Part shown: positions 55,867-64,000 of the stretch, in pieces
Layout of the letters: each line of letters opens with the position of its first letter
Numbering within the stretch: the first letter of the stretch is position 1
Origin: Rheum nobile
Taxonomy: Eukaryota > Streptophyta > Magnoliopsida > Caryophyllales > Polygonaceae
Direction: 5' to 3'
NCBI GenBank assembly: GCA_027886185.1
Contig: WOAB01000506.1
Coordinates: 4,898,001-4,962,000 of the forward strand
DNA length: 64,000 nt
Translations under genes and position numbers: made by a program
The notes under the pieces: generated by a model
Seen by the model: only the letters and a program-made list of their open reading frames with translations
What the model was told of the DNA's origin: nothing
The model's database searches: none

Positions 55867-57133
55867 CTACATGTTAGTTGACAAAGCATATTCTGTGTGG
55901 AACTCATCTATGTCATTCTCAATAATAGATTGCAACTCATCAATACCAGAAATATCAAATACATCTTGCACAATGGGTTCAATCACATCAATAGAGCACA
56001 AAGAATGGTCATCAATAGGGTGTTTCATAGCATCATAAATGTTAAATTGAACCACCTCCCCATCGAATTCCATAGTAAGTGTCCCACTTACATAATCAAT
56101 CTTAGTCCTAGCAGTTTTTAAGAAAGGCCTTCCTAACAAAATAGGGGCCGCATGCTCATCATGTTCCATATCTAGGACAAAGAAATCAGCAGGGAATATC
56201 AAATTATCAACCATAACTAAAACATCCTCAACTACCCCCTTAGGGTAAACACTAGACCTATCAGCAAGTTGCACAACAATTCATGTTTCATGCAAAGGTC
56301 CCAATCCAAGAGATTTATAGAGAGAATAAGGTAAGACATTAATAGAAGCTCATAGATCAAGCATAGCTCTATCAAATTTAGTATCACCTATAACACAGGG
56401 AATGCTCACCATACCTGGGTCAGTGCACTTCTTGGGCATACGCCGTTGAAACACCGCTGAGACACGTTCACTCACCTTGACTTTTTGCTTTCCCTTCCGC
56501 TTTTGGTTCCTCTTTATCGTGCAAAGCTCCTTCAAGAATTTAGCATACTTGGGAATGCTCTTCACAAGCTTGAGCAAAGGAATGTTGACCTCACACTTGC
56601 TGAACGTCTCAAAGAGGTCTGTGTCATCAACTACCCTTCTCTCCTTGAGCGCCTCTGGAAAAGGGGCGGGTGGCTTCTCGGAACCGAGAGGAGGAAAGTA
56701 TGGACGAATGTAGGTGTCCACATAAGGCTCCTCAATAGCTCCAGAAGTCTCGCCGTGGGTGCGGTGAGACGTCACCGCCGGGTGCGGTGGATCCCCAGAT
56801 TTTTTTCGAGAAACAGTACCGCTTGCCGCGGGTGCGGTGGTTGCCACCACTGGGTGCGGTGAACTTGACAGAACATTCTGTTTTTCCAAATCATGCTCGC
56901 CGCGGGTGCGGTCACCTTGCCGCTGGGTGCGGTGGTTCTCCAGAATACCCTCTTTTCCTGAGTCGTCATCTTCAGTACTAGGATCGACATGCAATTGCTT
57001 TCCACTTCTAAGGGTTACCGCGCTAACGTTTTCCCTCGGGTTCACTACCGTTTGGGATGGTAGATTCCCCGAAGTCCGCTGATCAATCCTTGTAATCGCC
57101 TCAGCCATCTGTCCCATCTGTGTCTCCAGATTC
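55867..57133 (-). pseudogene. Athila-like gag end and protease, interrupted
   Basis: In frame from SSIKNLETQMGQMAEA and NPRENVSAVTLRSGK. A palindrome array follows (56751-56943), then FPEALKERRVVD and KKCTDPGMVSIPCVIGD. In the protease core (AMLDL-stop-ASIN) the active-site Gly codon is TGA (56352-56350). The rest of the protease (LILGRPFL-like AAPILLGRPFL, TMEFDGEVVQFN) continues to a TAG at 55867. Confidence 0.82.
56751..56943 (-). repeat. Palindrome array inside the gag-protease reading frame
   Basis: Three modules on minus with spacers of 24 and 23 nt. CTGGAG has drifted to CTGTCA and CTGGGG in two of them. The frame stays open, encoding repeats such as PHPAV and HRTRG. Confidence 0.88.
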
Positions 57134-58351
57134 TTAATACTCGATGTCGTAGCTTGGACGTGAGTGCTGAAATGCTTTGAGCATATCTTCAGTCGAAGGA
57201 GACGCATCAGGTTGTGGAACTTGTGGCCTTGGTACATAGAGCGGTCTTGGCTGTTGTTGCTGTTGATACTGAGGTTGTTGTTGTTGATCCCTCCATCTGA
57301 AATTTGGGTGGTCTTTCCATCCCGGATTATACGTGTTGGAGTAGGGATCATTCCGAGGTCTCGGATTGCCATAACCTCCTATAGCGTTTACCTCAGCGGG
57401 CGCATCATCTTGTATTTGAGGACAAGCGTCGGTGGGGTGGAATTGATCGGCACATACCCCACACGCTTTCAGTTGTTGAGGAGTCCCTTGCAGCGTAAGT
57501 CTCCTTACCATGTCCTTCAATTCAGCCATATCGTTAGCATATGCAGAGCGACCAGAGTCAGCAGTATTGACTCCTCTTTTGGTAGAGGCTCTACCAAAAT
57601 TTCTAGTACCCTCTGCCATCTCCTGAATCTTTTCCATAGCAGCTGTCGGTGTTGTGTTGAGAATATTGCCACCACATGCAGCGTCGACAATTCTCCTTTC
57701 GTTGTCCAGCAGCCCATTATAGAGATGAAGTACCAGATCCTGGTTGGAATACCCGTGGAATGGACAGCTTGAGCAAAGTCTCTTGAACCGCTCATAGTAA
57801 TCATACAGGCTCTCGTCAGCTTCCCGCTCAATGTTGCTAATAGATTTCTTTAAACTGTTTGCCTTCTTTGTAGGGAAATATTTCTCGAGAAACGCCTTAT
57901 GAAGCTTGGTCCACGTGTCAATGCTCCCAGTAGGAAGATCGTAATACCAGTCATCAGCAGTGTCTTTCAGGGTGAACCCAAAAGCTCTCATCTTTATCTG
58001 CTCCGCAGTAACATTCGCCGGTTTCATGCTCATACAGACTGTGTGGAATTTGCTCAGATGCTTGATTGGGTCCTCTCCAGCCAGTCCATGGAAAGATGGG
58101 AGCAAATGAATCAGCCCCGGCTTCAACTCAAAGTTCACGTTTTCTCCCATAGCAGGGATTACTACAGCCAAAGGTTGCTGTTGTAGGTCTGGCGCAGTCA
58201 ACTGTCTCAGCGTTCTATCAGCGTCCCCCATCTCGAATGCAGGGTTGTCAAAAACCAAAGTATGGTTCACTCTGCGTTCCTGAGACAAAGTTCTCTCAAT
58301 CTCTGGATCAAAATCAAGAAGAGGTGAATTAGTAGCACGAGTGTGGACCAT
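57134..58351 (-). pseudogene. Athila-like gag
   Basis: Start MVHTRATNSPLLDF at 58351, 59 bp after the primer site. Core motifs FELKPGLIHLLPSFHG, EDPIKHLSKFHTVC, DWYYDLP and YYERFKRLCSSCPFHG are typical of Athila gag. A CXXC-type motif (CGVCADQFHPTDAC) near 57455 may bind zinc. The frame ends at 57134 after a 1-bp shift near 57175, and the continuation is in the next frame. Confidence 0.88.
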
Positions 58352-58409
58352 AAAATAGGTCCACACCAAGGTAGGCAACAAACAAATCACAAAAACAGAA
58401 AATTTGACT

Positions 58410-58426
58410 CCCCGGCAACGGCGCCA
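58410..58426 (-). other. Primer-binding site, tRNA-Asp
   Basis: The minus strand reads TGGCGCCGTTGCCGGGG four bases after the LTR end, the complement of the plant tRNA-Asp 3' end and usual for Athila elements. Confidence 0.88.
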
Positions 58427-58430
58427 AATT

Positions 58431-59812
58431 TGACAGGGCTAAAGTCGTATGCCTATCAAATAAATCCTAAAGTACCTACTACAGAGTATAGCAAGCAAGT
58501 CAGGGTCGATCCCACAGAGAGTCAGGTTATCTATTCTTGTAATTCACGTCACCGACTAGGAACTAGGGGGGTTTGTTTGTGTTTTTCGTAACCAAAGTAA
58601 ACAAAGCAAGTACACAAGTTCACAAATAACGGTTGAGAATAATAAGGGAAAAAGCGCCACACTTAACAAAGATCCACACAACAATAGAAAGGTCGATCAC
58701 AGAATTCTATCAATCTCAAGTTCTTAATATTCCTATAGTTGTTCTTATCCCGATCATAGATAACTATTAGTTCTACCAGCCCTAATAGTACTTATTACTA
58801 AATCAAATCCTAAAACCTTCAAGACTCAATAAATCAATAGCAATCAAACAAGGATTCAACAAGATACATGCAATAGAAACAACCCATTACTATAAGCATG
58901 CAATTAACTCTCTCTCACGATGAAGCGCTTGGATCCCCTATACGCAACAATCGTGCTTGCTACTAGATATGCAACCCGAACCCGGAACCACAAGTCCTAG
59001 CAATTAGGAAGATATCAATAAACCTAAGTGATCAATCTAGATAAATCAATATAAACCAATAAACATTCAAGCACAAGAGAATCAATCCAACTAGATAGGA
59101 AAACGAACAAGAGTAGAAAACTCACAACCAATCAATTGATGGCTTCAAATTGTCAAGTGCAACAATGGAGGTTTAGTTCTCCATTAGGGTTTGTGAGCAA
59201 AATACGTAAAACGGTGGCAACTAGGGTTCTTTACAAAGTCTTAACAAATAGACTTAAATACTCATGCAAATATTCAGAAATAAAATAAAGAAAAATAACA
59301 AACTTGGAAACTAAGTCTCGGAAATAAAATAAAACGGGAAATAAAAACTCGGAAATAAATCCGGAAAAAGTCTTCAACGCGTCTCCACCGCGGGTGCGGT
59401 GGGACTCCAGTGGTTTCTGTCCACTTCTCTGACGACCTCACCGCGGGTGCGACAGTGCCCACCGTTGGGTGCGGTGGGACTCCAGAATCTTGTCTGGTTT
59501 CTGCTTCTTCCACCACAGGGGCGATGGTCTTCGGCGCGGGTGCGGCAAGGCTCCAGTAACCTCTCCCCTTCAAAGCTCTTCCTTGCAATCTCTCGCACCG
59601 CTCCTCAACTCGTCTCTTCACTCCTTCGGCGTCTTCCCTTGGTGGCTTCCTTCCTCAGTGTCTCCTAGATATCCATAATAGCTCAAACACCTCCAAAAAC
59701 ACCAAACTTCGCCTCCAAACGCCATACACATGAATATGTCTAAATCTACCCGAATGACACCAATAAACCCTCTAATGACTCTTACTTAAGCCCTACAAAG
59801 TAGTGCTTATCA
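58431..59812 (-). repeat. 5' LTR of the Athila-like element
   Basis: 1,382 bp. Terminal TGATAAGC...CCTGTCA, with the CTTGG duplication at 59813-59817. Confidence 0.93.
59386..59556 (-). repeat. Palindrome array in the 5' LTR
   Basis: The same array as 49177-49369 but one palindrome of the first pair is missing (22 nt), and several stems carry substitutions. Confidence 0.88.
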
Positions 59813-60617
59813 CTTGGTCCCTTTGCCGTACTGTAATTGCTATGGCAAGTGTCGCTCGACCGCCCCTTTCATTGATGTAACGTAGCGTTCTTTGGCAGCC
59901 TATTGGTCGCCTTTTATTTCTTGTACCCCCCACTTGGTTGGAAATTTTATAGTTTGATGATATGTGGAGGGCACAACTTTCATGGCATGGATCTAGGTTC
60001 TGCCAAGGATCGCGTTATAGGGAGATAGACAATCGAATATCAAGAATTTTACATGTTGGTTAACTTCGCCGGCATACGTTGTTAGCACTATTTCACCGAG
60101 GGTATGTTTGACTTCTCCACTAAATCCGACTAATGGAGTTGACTTTCGAGTCAAATCGTCCTTGCTCAGACCCATACCCTTCAAGGCGTCTAGTGTCAAC
60201 AAGTTTATGGAGCTACATGTGTCTATTACTCGATGTATGAGACAGTTACCAGTTGATAAAGAGATTACCAGACCGTCATGGTGGTCGCCTAGCTCTTCGA
60301 CTTTGGAGTCATCGAAGGTGATGGCAGGCGTGTCTGCTGCCTGCAGTCGTCTCGTCTATGATCGGATCGGTCTGTCACCTTTGCTTTCTTTGGCGTATCT
60401 TTTGGCGGCCGAGTATGTGTTTTCATACATGTCTGACCTCCTGAGATGGTGTTAATAATCTTAGTGTGTACTGGAGAGGAGGGTTTATCGGTCGTTACCT
60501 GGTCCCTTCGATCTATGGTCACTTTTGCTTTGTCAGATATGATGTCGGTCAAGAGTCCTTGTGCGGGGAGCCTTGCAACTTCTATGCGCAGGGCGATGCA
60601 CTCATTTGTGGTATGAC
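59813..60617 (-). pseudogene. Tat2 gag end and protease, altered active site
   Basis: From the gag zinc-motif tail (N-E/K-CIALR-like, 60590-60610) to the protease. The active-site triplet reads Asp-Thr-Cys (VIDTCSSINLLTLDAL, near 60215) where Gly is expected. GFSGEVKHTLGEI and AILGR follow. The frame is broken near 60370 and 59995. The left side is cut by the Athila-like element, the right by Tat3. Confidence 0.82.
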
Positions 60618-61290
60618 TGTTTTGGGGCGAAAAGATCGGACGACCTAAATTGCCTTAGACGGGGTAACTAGTCGATCGGGTGATAGAAAACAATCCAAAC
60701 CAAGCAGATAATTGACAAGCAAAGAGTAAATATAGAATAGCGAGATGATTTTATTAGATAATGTATTGATCGGATCGAATCGAGATACAACTTATTGTAG
60801 TTTAGACCGAGTGGTCGTGTAGGACTCGACCGATGACTTTTAGGTGGCGACCGGTGGAGAGTAAGCGCAGATGATTGCTAGAGAGCTAGGTGGGGAGCGT
60901 AAGTGTTGTTCTGATCCGTTTGTGAGCCAGAATGCTTGTCTCCTCAGCGTAATCGTGTGCCTTCTCGCCTTATCTTCCTCGTCGTCCAAAAATGGTAAGT
61001 CTTTTTCCTTTGTTCCCGTTATATTTGTTGCCATATATTTTATCTTCAATGCTAGGAGTAATGGTGAAGATTATGCCATTAAATCTCTGTAATTACGGTG
61101 GCTTGAATGTCGTGGCCGTTGCGTGATCTGGGCATTTAATGCATGGCGAGATTCTCGCGATCCTGTCGGAGGGCGTTCGACCAGCGAAGTCTCGTCGCCT
61201 CCTCTGGGTTTTTCCTTTGTTCTTCCGATCTGAAGTGGGCTTGGGCTCGATTCACCCGACTCGTCTTCTCCGGGGATGCCAGGCCCAACA
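60618..61290 (-). repeat. 3' LTR of Tat3
   Basis: 673 bp, TGTTTTGGGG...GGCCCAACA on plus. Similar to but clearly diverged from the Tat1 LTRs in the middle. Confidence 0.88.
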
Positions 61291-61455
61291 ATAGCCCCAA
61301 GTTGCCTTGGGCTTTCGGTTTAAGCAATGAAAGTGGAATCCGAGGCAATTTCCGAAAACACGATCTCCACCATCCTTTTTTGGCGCGTTTGCTCAGGGCT
61401 ACGTGGCGCGTGATCGGGGCATGATGCGACGCCTCTGCAAATCTTCATTTCCCTC

Positions 61456-61464
61456 CATAAATTC
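61456..61464 (+). promoter_or_regulatory. TATA-like box of the Tat3 antisense gene
   Basis: CATAAATTC in the same context as 16375-16383, 139 bp before the ATG. Confidence 0.5.
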
Positions 61465-61602
61465 GGAGCAGAGGGAATCGATTAGTCTTCATCCCATCTT
61501 CCTTTGCAAGTTTCTTCTGTTAAGCTTCTCGGTCTCTCTCGCCATAGTTTTCTGATTTCTCTAGTCATAGCTCTTTGATCTCTCTCTCTTTCCATTCTCG
61601 AA

Positions 61603-63528
61603 ATGGTTTCCATCGAGGCTTCTAAGTCGTCGAAGACTCTTTCCGATTCTCGTGAAGGCGAAACTCCTCCTCGTTTCATTTTGAAGGAGTCGGATGCATT
61701 GACTAGCACTTTGTCCCAGGCGGAGCTAGATCAAGTTCTCCAAATCGGGGGCTTTCCACCGGAGACGATCGCCAGGTTGCCTCATCCAGACGAGAGGGCC
61801 GATGCGCGTTACGAAGGATAGATTTGCTTCTACGCATACCCGTTTAGAATAGGGCATAAATTTCCTTTCTCTCCCCTTGTCAGGGATTTTTTAGCCACTT
61901 TGGCACTGGCGCCATGTCAAGTAATGCCTCAGACGTGGAGAGTTCTTAGGGTTTTAGACCTTGTGAATGTTCAAACTGGGGCCGATTTTGATTTTGACGC
62001 TCTGTGGTATAACTACTTTATTGGGTCGAAGAGTTCTTGTCGCGTTCAGTTGCGTATCCGACATGGTCGGAAGCCCTTGGTGCAGAGCCCTGATGTCAAC
62101 GACCGCGGATGGGGGTCGAAGTTCTTTTTCGTCAAACGTTCTTCTTTGAGAAGGAGGGAGAGTGTCCGTTTTTGTTGACGGAGTGGCGAATCGATAGTAT
62201 GTATTTGTCTTCTCTTTCGCGTACTTTATGTGTCTTAACTCTTGCTTTAACTTTTCTTTTGTGTAGTCCCCGAACCAGAAGATCTAGAAGTGAGTAGCCG
62301 GTCGGAAGGCTTGTCGAAGATTGTCCTTGAAATTCCCGCGTCTGAAAGAAAGTTTGTGAATGTCAACCTACTGTCGACGACCCCTGCCTCTCAAGACGAC
62401 ATGTCGAATGTCTCATCGTCTCGTGCAAAAGGTAGATTCTTGACTCTAGGCGTCTTTTACTGTTTTTCATTTTGTCGTGTACTTTAGGATTTCTCCCTTT
62501 CTGTTGTTCTGTCGTGTCAGGTTCCCCTGGTGGTCGATCGAGTACTCGTTTGAGGGTGGCGTCAAGGAAAAGTCTAATCGAGCAGAGGAAGGCGGCGGCC
62601 AAAGCCGCATCAAGCAAACCGGATCTGGTGGATCTGACGGTTCCAGTCAAGACTGGCTCTAAGAGGAAGGCGAGCGATCTCCTTGAAGACGTCAAGGTGG
62701 AGGACATCCCTAGGAAGAAGAGTGCGACCGCTGAGGGGGTCGGCAAGATCGGTGCCGTCGGACAGTCGATCGCCGACCTTTTCGCGCTCAGGACCCGACT
62801 TTGAAGTTGGAAGTTAAGGATGTCTCCCCTCTAGACTGCATTGGTGAAGCGGGATGCTCCGTGTGGAGGGTGAATTGCCCTTTGTTCTTGTTTTTATGTT
62901 TCTTTTTGCTCGACCGCGTTTCTTGATTGTGTTTTTGTGTTGTCGTGTGTCTTTCTGTCAGGCCTTCCAGTATTTCTTGGGAGCTTACTCTGGTGTTCAG
63001 GCGATGCTTGTCAAGGACAAGCATAAGGCTGCTAGGTCAGAGTCCGACCTTGCGTCTTTGAGGACCAAGCTGGAGGGAGCGGAGAGTCGCTGCCGTGAGA
63101 CTGAGCGTCACCTTACCAGGGAGCTGAAGAGTTGTCAAGAAGAGTTGGTCACAAGTCGGAGGGGGTTTGAAGAGTGCCGATCAGGCGTTGAGGAGTAGGT
63201 GAAGCGGGCTCGGATTGCCGATGGCCAGATTACTGGCGATGTTGGGGCCTTTTATGCTGTGAAGTCGCGCATCGAGATGATCGAAGAGTTCAACGAGGGC
63301 AAGCATGAGCTCTGGGACCTGGAAGCGGAGAAGGAGACTCTGGACTCCATGTTCCCAAAGGGCGATCCTGGTCAGGAGCTGTTTTGCTTGGCCAGCATCG
63401 GAGAAGAGGCCGTGGATGAAGGCGCCGATGAAGATGAGGCCCATCCCGGCGATGTCGAGCCGACTGACGAGATAGCTTCTCTGGAGCCAGCCACTGCGGA
63501 AGGTAATGCCATTGCCCCCGATGCTTGA
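61603..63528 (+). pseudogene. Tat3 antisense gene, four exons
   Basis: Start MVSIEASKSSKTLS. Exon 1 61603-62196, exon 2 62267-62431, exon 3 62521-62869, exon 4 62962-63528. All three introns have GT-AG ends, phases 1, 1, 0. Exons 1 and 2 are the same length as in Tat1 (594 and 165 bp). Exon 1 has the PF04195-like YPFRIGHKFPFSPLVRDF and LAPCQVMPQTW. A TAG at 61819 (from TGG), a shift near 62135 and a TAG at 63197 break it. Exon 3 is basic. Exon 4 has the coiled coil and the DVGAFYAVKSRIEMIEEF block. It is the best preserved gene structure of the three. Confidence 0.85.
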
Positions 63529-63597
63529 TTTGTTTTCTTTGCGTAGTACGACTTTGTTTGCCCCACCTGTGTATGGGTTTGAATATTATGTGTTTTG

Positions 63598-63711
63598 GCG
63601 ACCCGTCCACCATCGCGAGTCGCAGGATATTTCTGAATGACTGTCGTTAAAGTCCTACAGATGTGTAGGCTGACAATGTGTTTTGGCGACCCGTCCACCA
63701 TCGCGGGTCGC
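63598..63711 (+). repeat. Two 3'-UTR hairpins of the Tat3 antisense gene
   Basis: GCGACCCG-TCCACCATCG-CG(A/G)GTCGC at 63598-63623 and 63686-63711, spaced as in Tat1 (88-89 bp apart). Confidence 0.78.
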
Positions 63712-64000
63712 GTATTTGTATAAAAATGCTTTTATTCCGATGCAATTGCATTTTTACATATCGAGTCGTATGTTAGTTTGTCTCGTACATGTTCGTCGGA
63801 CTTCCTAGGAAGTTGTCGACGACGTTTTGTATTTCGTATGTGTCGGTTTCACCCGTGTGCTCCGTCGAGTGGGGTTTCACCATATGTATGTATGTAGAGC
63901 AGGCCTGCGATGTGTTTGTGTATGTGTTAGTCATGACATTATGCCGGGGAGGTAAGCAATATGTTTTATTGCGTAAATGTAATAAGGTGTTGTACCTTAT
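63712..64000. other. Noncoding sequence after the Tat3 antisense gene
   Basis: Matches 26743-27031 of Tat1, including the GCCGGGGAGGTAAGCAATATG phrase. It ends within the ATAAGGT...ACCTTAT inverted repeat. No frame. Confidence 0.55.

Larger units (their letters stand above)
48218..59812 (-). mobile_element. Full-length Athila-like Ty3/gypsy element with target duplication
   Basis: 5' LTR 58431-59812, tRNA-Asp primer site, gag, protease, RT, RNase H, integrase, Athila ORF-1/envelope-like gene, purine tract and 3' LTR 48218-49625, all on minus. CTTGG flanks both ends (48213-48217, 59813-59817). Its removal rejoins Tat2. Length is 11.6 kb, in the usual range. Coding regions carry several stops and shifts. 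Palindrome arrays occur in both LTRs, the gag-protease region, the RNase H-integrase region and the region between integrase and ORF-1. Confidence 0.93.
14322..60617 (-). mobile_element. Old Tat-lineage Ty3/gypsy element (Tat2), split by three insertions
   Basis: Assembled on minus from the pieces left after removing younger insertions: gag end and protease (60617-59813), RT (48217-46871), RNase H pair (39058-38385), integrase (38384-37066), antisense gene on plus (15126-15538 plus 35039-36309) and a degenerate 3' LTR (14839-14322). The gag N-terminus and 5' LTR are missing because Tat3 begins at 60618. The tandem archaeal-type RNase H after the usual RNase H is the mark of the Tat lineage. 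It is the oldest element in this part, since Tat1, the CRM-like and the Athila-like elements all interrupt it. Confidence 0.85.
60618..64000 (-). mobile_element. Left end of a third Tat element (Tat3)
   Basis: 3' LTR, then the antisense gene on plus and its 3' region. The element's own pol would lie beyond the window. The left flank is ATGAC (60613-60617). The matching right copy is outside. It inserted into the gag-protease region of Tat2. Confidence 0.85.

Overview
The window is plant nuclear heterochromatin made almost entirely of nested LTR retrotransposons, most likely from a flowering plant (eudicot is a guess). No intact host gene, tRNA, rRNA or CRISPR array was seen. The plant call rests on the lineages present: Sirevirus-like Ty1/copia elements with GGGGGA-type polypurine tracts, Athila-like, Tat-like and CRM-like Ty3/gypsy elements, and primer-binding sites matching plant tRNA-Asp, tRNA-Lys and initiator tRNA-Met. 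No coding region is intact from end to end. All are cut by stops, frameshifts, deletions or later insertions.

Left part (1-14321). A minus-strand Sirevirus-like element (1-7309) carries a 3' LTR, a broken envelope-like gene with its own TATA box (4025-5520) and a pol remnant (6348-7306). Its 3' end was rearranged: an inverted copia fragment (714-3564) lies between two copies of a 244-bp pre-LTR block. It is followed by the 3' end of an Athila-like element (7310-9074), a second Sirevirus 3' end (9075-10590), and a gag-only Tat-like element (10591-13789). The stretch 13790-14321 is the only one I could not tie to a repeat.

Right part (14322-64000). An old Tat element, Tat2 (14322 to 60617, minus strand), is split by three younger insertions, each with a perfect 5-bp target-site duplication (TSD). 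These are Tat1 (15539-35038, TGGTA), a CRM-like chromovirus (39059-46870, ATGGC) and a full-length Athila-like element (48218-59812, CTTGG). Tat1 itself holds a gag-only element with 2.7-kb LTRs (18104-26238) and a solo Athila-type LTR (28518-29947, TSD GCATC). A third Tat element, Tat3, starts at 60618 and runs off the window.

Two signals stand out. First, each Tat element carries, antisense to gag-pol, an extra gene with a TATA-like box and three introns whose positions and phases (1, 1, 0) agree in all three copies. Second, the Athila-like element carries arrays of CTGGAG plus a pair of GC-rich palindromes (CACCGC-loop-GCGGTG) separated by 22-25 nt of variable sequence. These arrays sit in both LTRs and inside the gag and pol reading frames. 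Differently spelled palindromes with the same layout occur in the 2.7-kb LTRs and the solo LTR, and the palindrome number differs between the two LTRs of the same element in two cases.
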